A stretch of 64,000 nucleotides of DNA from Bacillota bacterium (GTDB lineage Bacteria; Bacillota; Clostridia; Lachnospirales; Lachnospiraceae): assembly GCA_023415055.1 (NCBI GenBank), contig JAEZLZ010000131.1:21854-85853 (forward strand). The letters run 5' to 3'. Under the pieces are notes generated by a model. That model was not told the DNA's origin. It saw only the letters and a list, made by a program, of their open reading frames with translations, and made no database searches. Positions 25,445 through 35,283 of the stretch are shown one piece after another. A program made the position numbers and the translations under genes. Each line of letters opens with the position of its first letter. Within the stretch, counting starts at the first letter, position 1.

Positions 25445-27055
25445 TTACTCAATTCCAAGAACTGAATTAACCTCAGATCCTTCGGAATAAGTAAATGTGA
25501 TGCTATCTCCGACATCATATCTCACGATACCAAGAAAATCTCCCACTGTTACATCAAAGATTGCTTTATTATTTCTTAACATAATATAATAATGAGTATT
25601 TCCGTCAATCACACAGTCGGAAATCTTCTCAATGAATCCGGTTACTTTCGGAAGCTTTGAGGTATCTGTCACGCTGATACCGCTGGACTTCATTAATTCC
25701 AGATATGTCTTTTCACATTCGTTGACCGTATCACCGATAGCTACGATCTGATACTGTGCGATATTTACCATTGCATATTTCTTAACCAGACCTGCTGCAT
25801 CCTTTAAAGCGATAAAATAAGTAGGCTCGCCTCCGGTATTAAGTAGTAAGGGGAAGGTAGCCTTATAGCCCAGGTGCTGTACCTGCCCTTCCGCAGAGGC
25901 CATCGCTGAGAACTCCTCCGCACCGGAGATGGAATAATATCTGGTCTCGGCAGTTCGTTGGTTCATGAGTACAAAACCTACATTGGATTCATCAGATCCA
26001 ACGCTTGTTACACCGGTATAAACCCATACATCATCTTCCATAGCGATGTAATTATACCCATCGGTGGTCTGTAGTGCATCCTTTTGGCCAAAGACAGAGT
26101 TCCAATAGCCATGTCTCAGTGTACCGTAATAGTCATATAATGAGATCAACAGCTCTGCCGAGTATACCTTATCTACCCAGGTAGGAACATCTTCAATCGC
26201 GTAATCCGTCAGTTCTCCGGTTTCCGCATTCACGATAACCGCTCTTCCTATCGTCTGTCCGCCGAACAGTCCGATTGTATATTTCTTTACCGGGCAGATC
26301 CAATAAGGTGTACCGTTATCATCAATCTCAAAATTAATACTGTCAAAAACATAGGTTGGGTAATGGAATCGAAGATAGCGGTAGATATTTCTGCCAAAGT
26401 GCTCCGCTTCCGAATACTTAATTCCCCCCGTTAATTTCACCAGCTCCACATTCTGCGTAGTCATATTAATCTTGATATAAGCGGGAATTCCCTTCGAACG
26501 ATTCGTCAGCCATTTGAATAAGCTGCCATACTTTAATGGAGTAACGCGGACTGGAGCTCCCTGATAATTAATTTGTGTGTAGTTTGCACTGACTTCAAAC
26601 TGAGATACATATTCTGCGATACTTCCCATCTTTCTGGAGCCCAATAAGATCGCAGAATCTTTATCCAGAATCGGAATATCCTTGTAGGATATCTCCTTAA
26701 TGTCCTGTGTAAAGTCGCGTTCATTGATCGTCAGTAGCTTCTGATATTTATTGGCATTGACAATGGGTGAAGACAATACGCTTCCGATAATAAAGATCAG
26801 CAGCATCGCTCCGGTGATACCCCCGATGAAAATTGTTAAGATACTCCGTGGTGACTTGCTGCCCGGGACTCGCTTCTTCTTATCGAGATAGGATGCAGAG
26901 AACGCTACAATTGTGATGATAATCATTGCACCGAGAATAAACCACCAGAAACCTGGCGAATGGAGATTCACTGCAGGTAGAGCCACATAATAACATACAA
27001 AGCCGATTACCAGCAATGCCAGTATTGCACTGATTATTTTTAAAGCTTTTTTCAT
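25445..27055 (-). CDS. Membrane-anchored protein of unknown function
   Basis: 536 residues from the ATG at 27055, behind AGGAGG. Three hydrophobic segments lie in the first 110 residues (about 6-24, 37-55 and 77-98); the remaining 430 residues form a soluble domain, probably outside the membrane. Two segments (YWICPVKKYTIGLFGG then RAVIVNAETGELTDYAIEDV) resemble PepSY-like beta units in which an activity is linked to a conserved TGE turn; this is only a similarity by eye. The tail (about 460-536) looks like an OB-type beta barrel. I do not recognise a named family. Single gene with its own terminator. Confidence 0.8.
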   Translation of the reverse strand: MKKALKIISAILALLVIGFVCYYVALPAVNLHSPGFWWFILGAMIIITIVAFSASYLDKKKRVPGSKSPRSILTIFIGGITGAMLLIFIIGSVLSSPIVNANKYQKLLTINERDFTQDIKEISYKDIPILDKDSAILLGSRKMGSIAEYVSQFEVSANYTQINYQGAPVRVTPLKYGSLFKWLTNRSKGIPAYIKINMTTQNVELVKLTGGIKYSEAEHFGRNIYRYLRFHYPTYVFDSINFEIDDNGTPYWICPVKKYTIGLFGGQTIGRAVIVNAETGELTDYAIEDVPTWVDKVYSAELLISLYDYYGTLRHGYWNSVFGQKDALQTTDGYNYIAMEDDVWVYTGVTSVGSDESNVGFVLMNQRTAETRYYSISGAEEFSAMASAEGQVQHLGYKATFPLLLNTGGEPTYFIALKDAAGLVKKYAMVNIAQYQIVAIGDTVNECEKTYLELMKSSGISVTDTSKLPKVTGFIEKISDCVIDGNTHYYIMLRNNKAIFDVTVGDFLGIVRYDVGDSITFTYSEGSEVNSVLGIE

Positions 27056-27153
27056 AAGATTTCCTCCTAAAAGCATCATCTTGCCGATTAATACTTTATA
27101 AATGTAATTCGAAAAGACTGAGTCTGTATCATGCCTTTCCCGTAATTCTTAAT

Positions 27154-27186
27154 AATAGAACGATCACAAAGCAAACTTTCTATCAT
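27154..27186 (-). repeat. Degenerate relative of the dispersed repeat (weak)
   Basis: On the minus strand GATAGAAAGTTTGC and later TTCTATT keep the outer arms of the repeat, but the centre has diverged. It lies in the 235-nt gap 27056-27290, which otherwise shows nothing. Confidence 0.25.
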
Positions 27187-27290
27187 TTATCTTATCAGAT
27201 TCAGAATCGATATTCATTATAATCAGATTATAATTTGCCTATAAATAGACCAAATTCGATCCAGTAGTTTCTTCGATTATGATCAAAGGA

Positions 27291-27968
27291 TTATTCCAGA
27301 ATCTCAGATAACTCTGATGTCCCAGAGCGATAGCAAGACTGTACCTCTTTTAACATACTTTGATAAAAAGCAGCTGCAGATGACTCACGTTCCTTTGCAA
27401 TTTCTGCTCCTCGATCGGTATAAAACTTGTCATAAATCTTTTCTAATTTAAATCTATATTCATGAAAGAAGGATGGCTCCGTATCCTGCGACCCATCAAG
27501 CACGATTCCTCTCGAATCGATGGAATATAAAGGTTCATTCACCTGTGCTTTATATAGTAAGGTCCGCGCGATTCCTATGGCTCCGGTTACGTCCAGCTTA
27601 TCCGCATCAAATAATATCTTTGCCTCAAGGCTATGGGGAGGATTATCACTTCGAAACCGATGTGTCAATATACAGTCTCTGATGTGAGAAGCTTTCTCTT
27701 CACTGAAGCCCTGAGTAATCAGATAATGGTATGCCTTTTCACTGCCAACCTGAGCATGGCAAAGCTGTGGATTCTGAAATTGCTCCTCTCTGCCGATATC
27801 ATGAAGCAGGCAGGCAATGATCAGAACCTCTCTATCTACCTCCTTCTCCTGTCCCGCGATATCTAATGCCATATAGAGTACCCGGTAAATATGCTCCTTG
27901 TCATGTGCGCTGTCCTTCATACAAAGAAGCATATAACTCTCAATCTGTCTATATAATTCTGCCTTCAT
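27291..27968 (-). CDS. HD-domain phosphohydrolase
   Basis: 225 residues. The HD metal-binding set is visible: H22/H26 in SAHDKEHIYRVLYMA, the H56-D57 pair in IACLLHDIGR, and a later D in ILFDADKLDVTGAIG. Proteins of this group hydrolyse nucleotides or related phosphate esters; the substrate cannot be named. The start has no rival. Downstream is the gene at 27055 on the same strand with a 235-nt gap, so they are likely separate units. Confidence 0.87.
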   Translation of the reverse strand: MKAELYRQIESYMLLCMKDSAHDKEHIYRVLYMALDIAGQEKEVDREVLIIACLLHDIGREEQFQNPQLCHAQVGSEKAYHYLITQGFSEEKASHIRDCILTHRFRSDNPPHSLEAKILFDADKLDVTGAIGIARTLLYKAQVNEPLYSIDSRGIVLDGSQDTEPSFFHEYRFKLEKIYDKFYTDRGAEIAKERESSAAAFYQSMLKEVQSCYRSGTSELSEILE

Positions 27969-28071
27969 TCTATTTCTCCAATCAGTTGTACTACTTCCAC
28001 ATATCCACGGTTTTCATCCTATTTCTTCTAATGCATAAACATAACTGAGGATCAAAACCGCATGTCCTTCT

Positions 28072-28494
28072 TCATTGTTTTCGCATAGAAAAACGCGAAT
28101 ATAACATTCTTATCGTGATTCCGAATACTACGTTAATAACTAAAAAGATCAGTAAAAATATCCTCGAAATATTAAACTCTTTCCATATATACAGCATGAC
28201 GGTGAAGCAAAATATACAAAGTACATTTGATAAGATAATCCGGAGTATCTCCTGAAATATATATTTACGAATACTCGGCAAATTAATACGAAGACGATCA
28301 TAGATCAATAGATACACCGGAACCAAAAATAGCAGGAGCTTTGTATATTCCGCCAGAGGATAAAAACGTAATTGCCTTACCGGGAAGAGCTGGCTGTAAA
28401 AGCGTATATAATACGCGATAAGATAAGCGGCCATCATGCTGATCGCATCCGCAATAAAGAAAAACCAATAGGAAAACCTTTGTTTCTCGTCCAT
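28072..28494 (-). CDS. Four-helix membrane protein resembling the N-terminus of a polyprenyl-sugar transferase
   Basis: 140 residues with four hydrophobic segments (about 8-25, 43-62, 83-102 and 108-125). The beginning, ADAISMMAAYLIAYYIRF followed by Arg-rich loops, resembles the membrane part of WcaJ/CpsE-type initiating sugar transferases. The nucleotide-binding and catalytic domains are absent: the frame ends after MLYSRFSMRKQ. It may be an independent short protein or the remnant of a truncated gene. It follows the VOC gene by 24 nt on the same strand. Confidence 0.65.
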   Translation of the reverse strand: MDEKQRFSYWFFFIADAISMMAAYLIAYYIRFYSQLFPVRQLRFYPLAEYTKLLLFLVPVYLLIYDRLRINLPSIRKYIFQEILRIILSNVLCIFCFTVMLYIWKEFNISRIFLLIFLVINVVFGITIRMLYSRFSMRKQ

Positions 28495-28518
28495 CCTGAT
28501 TACCCTCCAATCCTAAAT

Positions 28519-28896
28519 CTAGATCGCAATCCACCAAAAAACTCCGAATTTATCTATGACATTTGCACAATAGGAATTCCAGTCACAAGGACCCAGAGCG
28601 TCAATTACCGTCCCCTCTTCGCTAAGTACATCATAGGCATTGCGAACCGCATCCTGTGTTCCCATCTCATATACATTGAACGCCATGTTCTGCCACACAT
28701 GCTCCTTATTATGATTGCAGTCAAACGGAGCTTCACTAACCGCCATAAATAGCTGTCCATCGACCATCAGTTCACAATGAGCATATGTATTTTCTTCTGT
28801 TTTTACCTGAAAACCAATCTCTGCATCAAACGCCTTACAATACTTCTCGGCTGCTTCTAAACTTCCAGTAACATAAACCTGCGAACTGATTTTCAT
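28519..28896 (-). CDS. VOC-family (PhnB/glyoxalase-like) protein
   Basis: 125 residues, the usual size of a one-module-pair VOC protein. The pattern SSQVYVTGSLEAAEKYCKAF, then ENTYAHCELMVDGQLFMAVSE and the C-terminal DKFGVFWWIAI is typical of PhnB-like members, which often serve as metal-dependent enzymes or binding proteins of unknown substrate. AAGGAG lies upstream of the ATG. It is probably transcribed with the short membrane protein gene downstream. Confidence 0.85.
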   Translation of the reverse strand: MKISSQVYVTGSLEAAEKYCKAFDAEIGFQVKTEENTYAHCELMVDGQLFMAVSEAPFDCNHNKEHVWQNMAFNVYEMGTQDAVRNAYDVLSEEGTVIDALGPCDWNSYCANVIDKFGVFWWIAI

Positions 28897-29050
28897 ATCC
28901 TTCTTTTCCTCCTCAAAATTCTATCTTCCGTTGATTACCCTGCACCAGTTGTATCATCCTAATTTTGGAATTTTCTTATATGAGTTATTATAGATTTCTC
29001 CGTTGAATAAATCAACCTATTATTTATTATTTATTTCGGGCAGAGCGAAA

Positions 29051-29088
29051 ACGGACAGAAGAACCTGCATAGGCTTTCTTCTGTCCGT
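29051..29088 (-). terminator. Terminator after the FtsX-type permease gene
   Basis: ACGGACAGAAGAA pairs with TTCTTCTGTCCGT, a 13-bp perfect stem, followed on the minus strand by a short T-run. It lies 14 nt after the permease stop. Confidence 0.8.
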
Positions 29089-29101
29089 ATTAGTCAAACG
29101 A

Positions 29102-31696
29102 TTATATAATCTCCTGCCTTAACGCATCAATGATATTCTCTTTTCTGACCTTATTACTAGAGTAGAGCATTGCTATCCCTACAATCAGAAATACTGATAT
29201 GATTACGATCCCGATACTGGTTATGGGAAGGGAAAATGCAAACTCAAAGCTATCCATCAATACGCGGTAAATAAGATACATGACTGCAATACTGATCGGC
29301 AATCCATAAATTAAGGCTTTCAGACCGTAAAAGATACTTTCATAATTCAGCATTCGGTTAAAGCTTTTTGGCGTGATCCCAACAGATTTCAACATCGCAA
29401 ATTCTCTTTTACGAAGTGCGATACTCGTCGATATGGTATTGATAATATTGGCGATGCAAATGGCTGTAATTAGGATCAAGAAAGCATAGGTAAATACGTT
29501 GATTAAAAGCATCATCTGCTCCTCTCTCTGTCGATAAAGATAGAGGTTATACATACTCAGCTTGCTCACTCCCACACTCTCCTGCACCTGTTCAAGCTCT
29601 TCCTGAAGATTAAGTGGCTTGCTGCTGTCAAAGTAAACGTTGGTATTCATCATTTGCTGTACGAGCTCGCCACCCTGATTCATCATAGTATCAAAGGCTT
29701 TTTTGGATACTATGACATGAAATGCTGCTCCGCCTCCTGAGGACATAAGCCCCATCGGTAGCCGGTCCGTCGTACCAGCTACCTTGATTTTACCAATCGT
29801 TATTTCATCACTTTCCGAGGGAAGAAACAAGTCATATTCTTTACCCACCTCTGTCTTAACTACCTTGGTGGTCACATATTTATCTGCTGCGGAATCCTTA
29901 AAGGTCACCTGATCGATTACAATTGCCGCAGGGAGTCCGGCTTCGTTTAATAGCTCATAGTCCACTCCGATTTCTTTCGCATAAGCTCTTAGTGCCTCAT
30001 CCTCGAGTGCATTTACAATTACCTGATAAATGTATTTGTTATTGGATGGAGTGTCTGCCTCTTCTGCCTTCAGATAATCTGCCGTCTCATCCACGTTAAG
30101 CCTGGTATTCGCATTAATGTAATCTACTCTGGAATATTCCTTTATGTTCTGAAGTGCAGTTATCATCTTCACTACATCATTTCTCTCAGGAATTGTTCCA
30201 AATACCGATGCGGTGATGTCAAAATTGATACCGTCCTGTGTCATCGTGTAGGATTGACGAATCATATCCGTAAACTGCGTAACCACTAAAAACAACATCA
30301 TACTAATAACCAGGGAGAATATAGTAGCCTTGTATCTGCCACGATTTCTCTTCAGATTCTTAAGTCCCAGGTCGCCTTCGATACCAAATAATTTTCTCGT
30401 AAGCCATGAGGTCTTCACCTGCCTTCTTCTGATCTTCACCTCGGTTGACTGACGGATGGCATCGATAGCTGAGATGTTCGATGCTTTCCTTGCCGGACGA
30501 TAGGTCGATATCAGGATAGTAATTGCTGATATTACGAGGGATGCCACCAGTGCAGATGGATAGGCCTTCAGACGAAAGCCGCCTGCAACGCCAAGCGCTC
30601 CGCGGATCAGCGGATTAATGAAAATATACGTAATTCCTAATCCGACGTAGCCGGCAGCTATTCCGATCGGGATACTGATGAGACCGATTATGGCACCTTC
30701 AAAAAATACTGAATTTCTCTTCTGGCGCTTGGTGGCTCCGACGCTTGCCAGCATACCCAGATACCTGGATCGTTCTGCCACTGAGATAGCGAAAGCATTA
30801 TAGATCAGCGCAACTGATCCGATCACAATAATTACCATAATTATGGCAGATAAGGTATAGATCATTCTTCGAACAGAGTCGTCTTTATATACTCCCATAT
30901 ATCTCAGCAAATTATTGTTGAATTCTATCGTTTGCTTCGGAAGAATCTGCTGTGCATCATCAAAGAGCTTATTTTTGACTTTCTTAAAAATAACAGAGGC
31001 ATCAAATTGCTCCGAAGAAGTTATCGTATTCGTATCCAGATAGGATATTACTGTATATCCTGGAGCCCAGGTATATTCCGATTCAGGACTCTTAATGATG
31101 CCAACGATGGTATACTCCTTCATCGTTTTCTCATTCAGATGCTCCGTAACCTTATCTCCATTCCATACAAGCCCATCCATCTGCTTTAGAATCTCCTGGT
31201 CTTTTGTATCTGCAATTCTGTCACCGATGGAAAGCTTTATTTTATCACCCAGCTGGTATGCGACTCTGGCATTCGTTCGGATCGCCTCCGAGATTACCAG
31301 CTCTTTGGAATTCTCAGGCAGCCTTCCCTGGATTAACTCAACCGGAAATTTTTCAAAGCCGGCCTTATCATATTCCATGATATAAAGATACGGCTTGTTA
31401 CTGTTATCACTGCCCTCCAGATATGAATAGCCAAGCTCTCTGCTTAAGATTGCTGTCTCAATTCTTGAATCCGATTGAATTGTCTCCAGCTGTTCTTTAT
31501 TTACATCAAGATATCTGGCATGCCATTCCCCATTCTGATGGATACTTTCTCGTATCATGATATCAATAAAGGATAAGCCCAAGGTCGCCACTGCAGTAAT
31601 CATAGCTGCTGAGATGATAGTTCCGATTATGGTTACCAGTGTCCTTTTCTTGTTCAGCATCAGCTGCCGTAAGGTTAATTTATTTACGATATTCAT
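29102..31696 (-). CDS. ABC transporter permease with two FtsX domains (MacB-like)
   Basis: 864 residues. There is one N-terminal transmembrane segment (about 19-42) with an extracellular domain, a first FtsX core at about 275-395 (LGMLASVGATKRQKR motif), a new membrane entry near 455-480, a second extracellular domain, and a C-terminal FtsX core at about 735-860 (FAMLKSVGITPKSFNRM). The gene overlaps the ATPase gene by 4 nt. Such transporters export lipoproteins, peptides or antibiotics, or act mechanically on envelope proteins. A two-component system lies just upstream in the same direction. Confidence 0.9.
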   Translation of the reverse strand: MNIVNKLTLRQLMLNKKRTLVTIIGTIISAAMITAVATLGLSFIDIMIRESIHQNGEWHARYLDVNKEQLETIQSDSRIETAILSRELGYSYLEGSDNSNKPYLYIMEYDKAGFEKFPVELIQGRLPENSKELVISEAIRTNARVAYQLGDKIKLSIGDRIADTKDQEILKQMDGLVWNGDKVTEHLNEKTMKEYTIVGIIKSPESEYTWAPGYTVISYLDTNTITSSEQFDASVIFKKVKNKLFDDAQQILPKQTIEFNNNLLRYMGVYKDDSVRRMIYTLSAIIMVIIVIGSVALIYNAFAISVAERSRYLGMLASVGATKRQKRNSVFFEGAIIGLISIPIGIAAGYVGLGITYIFINPLIRGALGVAGGFRLKAYPSALVASLVISAITILISTYRPARKASNISAIDAIRQSTEVKIRRRQVKTSWLTRKLFGIEGDLGLKNLKRNRGRYKATIFSLVISMMLFLVVTQFTDMIRQSYTMTQDGINFDITASVFGTIPERNDVVKMITALQNIKEYSRVDYINANTRLNVDETADYLKAEEADTPSNNKYIYQVIVNALEDEALRAYAKEIGVDYELLNEAGLPAAIVIDQVTFKDSAADKYVTTKVVKTEVGKEYDLFLPSESDEITIGKIKVAGTTDRLPMGLMSSGGGAAFHVIVSKKAFDTMMNQGGELVQQMMNTNVYFDSSKPLNLQEELEQVQESVGVSKLSMYNLYLYRQREEQMMLLINVFTYAFLILITAICIANIINTISTSIALRKREFAMLKSVGITPKSFNRMLNYESIFYGLKALIYGLPISIAVMYLIYRVLMDSFEFAFSLPITSIGIVIISVFLIVGIAMLYSSNKVRKENIIDALRQEII

Positions 31697-32376
31697 GGTC
31701 TGGTCACCTCATTTTTTATGATGTGCCCATCCTCGATTGCAATGATCCGATCCGCCTGTAAAGCAATTCGTTCATCATGTGTAATAATAAGTAAGGTTTG
31801 CTGATAGATCCGATTAAACATCTTTAGGAGTTCAATGATCTCACCGCTATTCTTACTGTCCAGATTACCGGTAGGTTCATCCGCTAACATAATCGAAGGA
31901 TTATTAATCAGAGCCCGGCCGATCGATACCCTTTGCTGCTGTCCTCCGGACAACTGATTTGGCAGATGCTTCAATCGGTTCTCAAGTGCAAGTGCCTTCA
32001 CAATTTTATTCAGCTGGGCATCATCTACCTTCTGCTCATCAAGAAGTAAGGGAAGTGTAATGTTCTCTTCGACACTGAGTACCGGTATCAGATTATAGAA
32101 CTGATAAACCAGGCCAATCTGCCTGCGTCGAAAGATCGCGAGCTGTGTCTCGTTTAATTGATAGATGTCGGTATTATCAATATTTACCTTACCATAGGTA
32201 GGCCGGTCCACACCGCCCAACATATGAAGGAGTGTTGATTTGCCGGAACCGGAGGGACCGATAATTGCTACAAACTCTCCCTTTTCTATACTAAAGCTTA
32301 CATCATCAAGAGCTTTCACTGCTGTCTCACCGGTTCCATATTGCTTGGATAAATGTTCCACCTTTAATATTTCCAT
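31693..32376 (-). CDS. ABC transporter ATP-binding protein (LolD/MacB family)
   Basis: 227 residues. Walker A GPSGSGKST is at residues 40-48, the signature is LSGGQQQRVSIGRAL, and Walker B is IMLADEPTGNLD; the Q-loop is YQFYNLIPVLSV. This is the typical MacB/LolD/BceA-type ATPase. It pairs with the 864-residue permease whose start overlaps its stop. No ATPase domain is missing. It is separated by 161 nt from the histidine kinase gene upstream. Confidence 0.94.
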   Translation of the reverse strand: MEILKVEHLSKQYGTGETAVKALDDVSFSIEKGEFVAIIGPSGSGKSTLLHMLGGVDRPTYGKVNIDNTDIYQLNETQLAIFRRRQIGLVYQFYNLIPVLSVEENITLPLLLDEQKVDDAQLNKIVKALALENRLKHLPNQLSGGQQQRVSIGRALINNPSIMLADEPTGNLDSKNSGEIIELLKMFNRIYQQTLLIITHDERIALQADRIIAIEDGHIIKNEVTRP

Positions 32377-32537
32377 TATCTTAACCTTGCCTTTCTCACT
32401 GTCATCGCTTGCTACAGAAGTGTTTCTCTGACTACAAACGTTATTTATTTTATAAGATCAGTCTAGCAAAGCGACATGACTCCCCGGTGACTTGAATATT
32501 ACAATTTTGTCATATAGTTGACTTAAGATAACCATCT

Positions 32538-33539
32538 TCATGTAGTCTGTTTATAGAATTTCACCACAAAGGATGTACCTTGGCCCGGCTTACTGGTTAC
32601 TGTGATATCACCGTTCTGTTTTTCGATAATGCTCTTTGCCATGGCAAGTCCGATTCCCACACTCTCTTCGCTTGCATTTATCCCCTTATAGAATCGCTTA
32701 AAGATAAAGGGCAGATCCTCCTTCTTAATACCATTTCCAGTATCGGTAATCTGGATGCCGGTATAGATAGGATTGTCCTCGGTCTGTATTGTGATTGTGC
32801 CTCCTGACGGCGTATGCTCCGTACAATTTTTTAATATATTAATGAAAGCCTCCGTAGTCCAATTTGAATCTGCTTTCAAAGAAACTTTACCGATATCTTC
32901 GACTACCAGAGTTTGTTCCTTTAACTCCATCGGTATAAGAAGGGGCTTACTTGCTTTGTCAATCATTTCGACAGCCGGGACTGTTTCCTTCTTAAACTTA
33001 ATCGTTCCTGCGTCCAGCTTCGCAAGTTTTAACAAGGAGGTTAAGAGCCATTCCATCCGCTCGAGCTGTGTATCCAGTGTCTTTGTAAATTCTTTTCGCT
33101 TCTCCGGCTCCAGATCCTCTCTGCTTAGTACATCTGCAAGAACAGTCATCGAGGTAAGCGGAGTCTTTAATTGATGAGAAATATCTGAGATCGCATCTGC
33201 CAGCTGTTCCTTCTCGACTTGCAGCTGATTCGCCTGTCTGGATAGGATCATCGTAAGCTTATAGATCTCATTTTTAAGAATACTAAGCTCACCTTCTACA
33301 CTGTCCCTCAGATCTAAGCTGTAATCACCACTATAGATACGACGCAGATACCCGCTAAGCTCCTTAATGTCTAAATACCTTCTTCTTGTCATCCATAATG
33401 AGACGAAGGAGATAAGTAAAGAGGCAATTCCAATCCCAGCACCTGTTACCGGATTGATTATGAATCCGATAGCACTTGCAAGCATCGTAATACCGATGAG
33501 CAGTATCATCATGTTTCGATACGCTTTATTTCGCAGCAT
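32538..33539 (-). CDS. Sensor histidine kinase
   Basis: 333 residues from the ATG at 33539, placed right behind AAGGAGGACACT; a longer in-frame start includes the ribosome binding site itself. Two transmembrane segments lie at about 9-28 and 33-50 with almost no loop between them, so it may sense within the membrane or through the neighbouring transporter. The HisKA site is H122 (ISDISHQLKTPLTSM) and the ATPase motifs include KNCTEHTP and DTGNGIKKEDLPFIFKRFY. It pairs with the response regulator upstream. Confidence 0.93.
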   Translation of the reverse strand: MLRNKAYRNMMILLIGITMLASAIGFIINPVTGAGIGIASLLISFVSLWMTRRRYLDIKELSGYLRRIYSGDYSLDLRDSVEGELSILKNEIYKLTMILSRQANQLQVEKEQLADAISDISHQLKTPLTSMTVLADVLSREDLEPEKRKEFTKTLDTQLERMEWLLTSLLKLAKLDAGTIKFKKETVPAVEMIDKASKPLLIPMELKEQTLVVEDIGKVSLKADSNWTTEAFINILKNCTEHTPSGGTITIQTEDNPIYTGIQITDTGNGIKKEDLPFIFKRFYKGINASEESVGIGLAMAKSIIEKQNGDITVTSKPGQGTSFVVKFYKQTT

Positions 33540-33623
33540 AGTGTCCTCCTTTTCCATCGGGGTTCCATCTCGTCATTGACCGACTATGGATGCTTCACTC
33601 TGTCATACACATCCATGTTTTAA

Positions 33624-34301
33624 CTATTGTCCCACCTTATATCCGAGTCCTCGAACGGTCTTTATCATCGTGGGGTTCTGAGGATCCTCCTCCAGCTTGT
33701 CCCGTAAGCGCTTAATATATACTGTTAAGGTGTTGTCATTGACGAAATCACCGGCGACATCCCATATTCCCTCCAGTAATTGATTTCTTGAAAGCACCTG
33801 ACCTTCATTATTCGCAAAGGTTAATAATAGCCTGTACTCCAAGGCAGTCAGAATAACCTCTTGACCATTCTTATATACCTTCGCATCCATCGTATTGATC
33901 CGGATAGAATCAATCTCTATGATATGCTTTGCATGGCAATCCTTCTGATATCTGCGAAGCACCGTCTTTATTCTGGCCTGTAGCTCACGAACGCGGAAGG
34001 GCTTAGTAATATAATCGTCTGCGCCAAGCTCCAATCCCATTACCACATTCACTTCCTCATCACATGCTGTAAGTATGATGACTGGAATGTCATAATGTTC
34101 TCTGGCTAGCTTACAAAGCTCATACCCGCTGCCATCCGGCAGTGTCAGGTCAAACAGACACAGATCAATCTTCTGTTCCTTCAGTGCTCTTACACCGGAA
34201 GCCACGTCCCTGCATAGCTGCACTATGTATCCTTCTTGAGTAAGTGCATAATCAAGCGCCACCGCTATGGTGCTGTCGTCTTCTACCAGTAATACTTTCA
34301 T
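33624..34301 (-). CDS. OmpR-family response regulator
   Basis: 225 residues from the ATG at 34301 (MKVLLVEDDS), with AAGGGA in front; two earlier in-frame ATG codons overlap that site. The receiver has the acidic pair D8/D9, the phosphorylation site D51 (LCLFDLTLPDG) and K103-type lysine in DDYITKPF. The winged-helix output domain is at about 128-224 (VILTALEYRLLLTFANNEGQ). It forms a two-component system with the kinase gene 84 nt downstream and probably controls the adjacent ABC transporter. Confidence 0.94.
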   Translation of the reverse strand: MKVLLVEDDSTIAVALDYALTQEGYIVQLCRDVASGVRALKEQKIDLCLFDLTLPDGSGYELCKLAREHYDIPVIILTACDEEVNVVMGLELGADDYITKPFRVRELQARIKTVLRRYQKDCHAKHIIEIDSIRINTMDAKVYKNGQEVILTALEYRLLLTFANNEGQVLSRNQLLEGIWDVAGDFVNDNTLTVYIKRLRDKLEEDPQNPTMIKTVRGLGYKVGQ

Positions 34302-34426
34302 TGTCATCATCCCTTTTCTTTCTACTTAATTTCCAGAATATTCTTTTTTCATTCTATAGCATAGTATTCACTATTTCAACTACACTAACGATTATAACAG
34401 CAAAAGATATTCATAAAATAGGAATA

Positions 34427-34455
34427 GCACCTTAACTTTTTTGCAGCTAAGGTGC
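34427..34455 (-). terminator. Hairpin after the 255-residue membrane protein gene
   Basis: GCACCTTA (34427-34434) pairs with TAAGGTGC (34448-34455) just 4 nt past the stop codon. A clear T-run is missing, so termination is plausible but not certain. Confidence 0.5.
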
Positions 34456-34458
34456 CGG

Positions 34459-35226
34459 TTAATCATAAAATTCATGTTTTACCTTATTTACTCGCTTTAT
34501 TTTTTTATGGATACCAACTGTAAGTCCCACCCCAAGAAACAATATCATAAGACATTCGACATCTACCATGAAAATTTCAGCTGTCGTGACAGACCCTGAC
34601 GGAGAATCTTTACGCTGTTTGCTTAGATAGTCATCCGTGATATCCATTCCTTGTGCATCAAAGAGTCTGAAACCTGTCATCCAATAACCTTTATTCTCCT
34701 GAATATGAAAAAAGGTTTTCTGATCAATATTACCCTTGTACATCACTTCATAATAAAGATCTTGTATAGATTTCGCATACTCATATCGAACAGCGCGCCC
34801 ATCCTGTATCATTCCGTATATGATAACCTGATTCACATTATCCACATTCTTATCGAGATGAATCGGTATTGCAGATCCATATTGCGTACTTCGGATAATA
34901 TACCTGCCATTGAATCCGCGTTTAAGCAACACCATCCCCATAAAACAATCGTCATATCGGTTGTCTGAATAGATCACATACATCCAGTCATTTATCTTTT
35001 GGACTAACTCTACTTTTGCATTCACTTTCTGATTCGGTATGTAGTCACTGATCGCTTGCTCCAACTCCACCTCATCTTCTGTTAAGTGATACGAATCAGA
35101 ATAAGTAGTATATGTTAGTATCAATGTAATCAGAAGAACCAAGCCCGGAATTAATCCCGTGGCTTTCATCCTCAACCTAGATCTTCTGGTCTTATCCTCT
35201 ACTTCCTCTAAAGTCATGGGATTCAC
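34459..35226 (-). CDS. Bitopic membrane protein of unknown function
   Basis: 255 residues. A transmembrane segment at about 23-42 (ATGLIPGLVLLITLILTYTT) is followed by an extracytoplasmic domain of about 170 residues and a second transmembrane segment at about 218-238 (IFMVDVECLMILFLGVGLTV), with a basic tail. No named family is recognised. It lies upstream of the two-component system but is separated from it by a hairpin and a promoter-length gap, so co-regulation is only possible. Confidence 0.75.
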   Translation of the reverse strand: MNPMTLEEVEDKTRRSRLRMKATGLIPGLVLLITLILTYTTYSDSYHLTEDEVELEQAISDYIPNQKVNAKVELVQKINDWMYVIYSDNRYDDCFMGMVLLKRGFNGRYIIRSTQYGSAIPIHLDKNVDNVNQVIIYGMIQDGRAVRYEYAKSIQDLYYEVMYKGNIDQKTFFHIQENKGYWMTGFRLFDAQGMDITDDYLSKQRKDSPSGSVTTAEIFMVDVECLMILFLGVGLTVGIHKKIKRVNKVKHEFYD

Positions 35227-35283
35227 CTCTCCGACTATCGATTAGAACTTATGCTGTACCAAATGCACACAGGTTCTGTCTTC

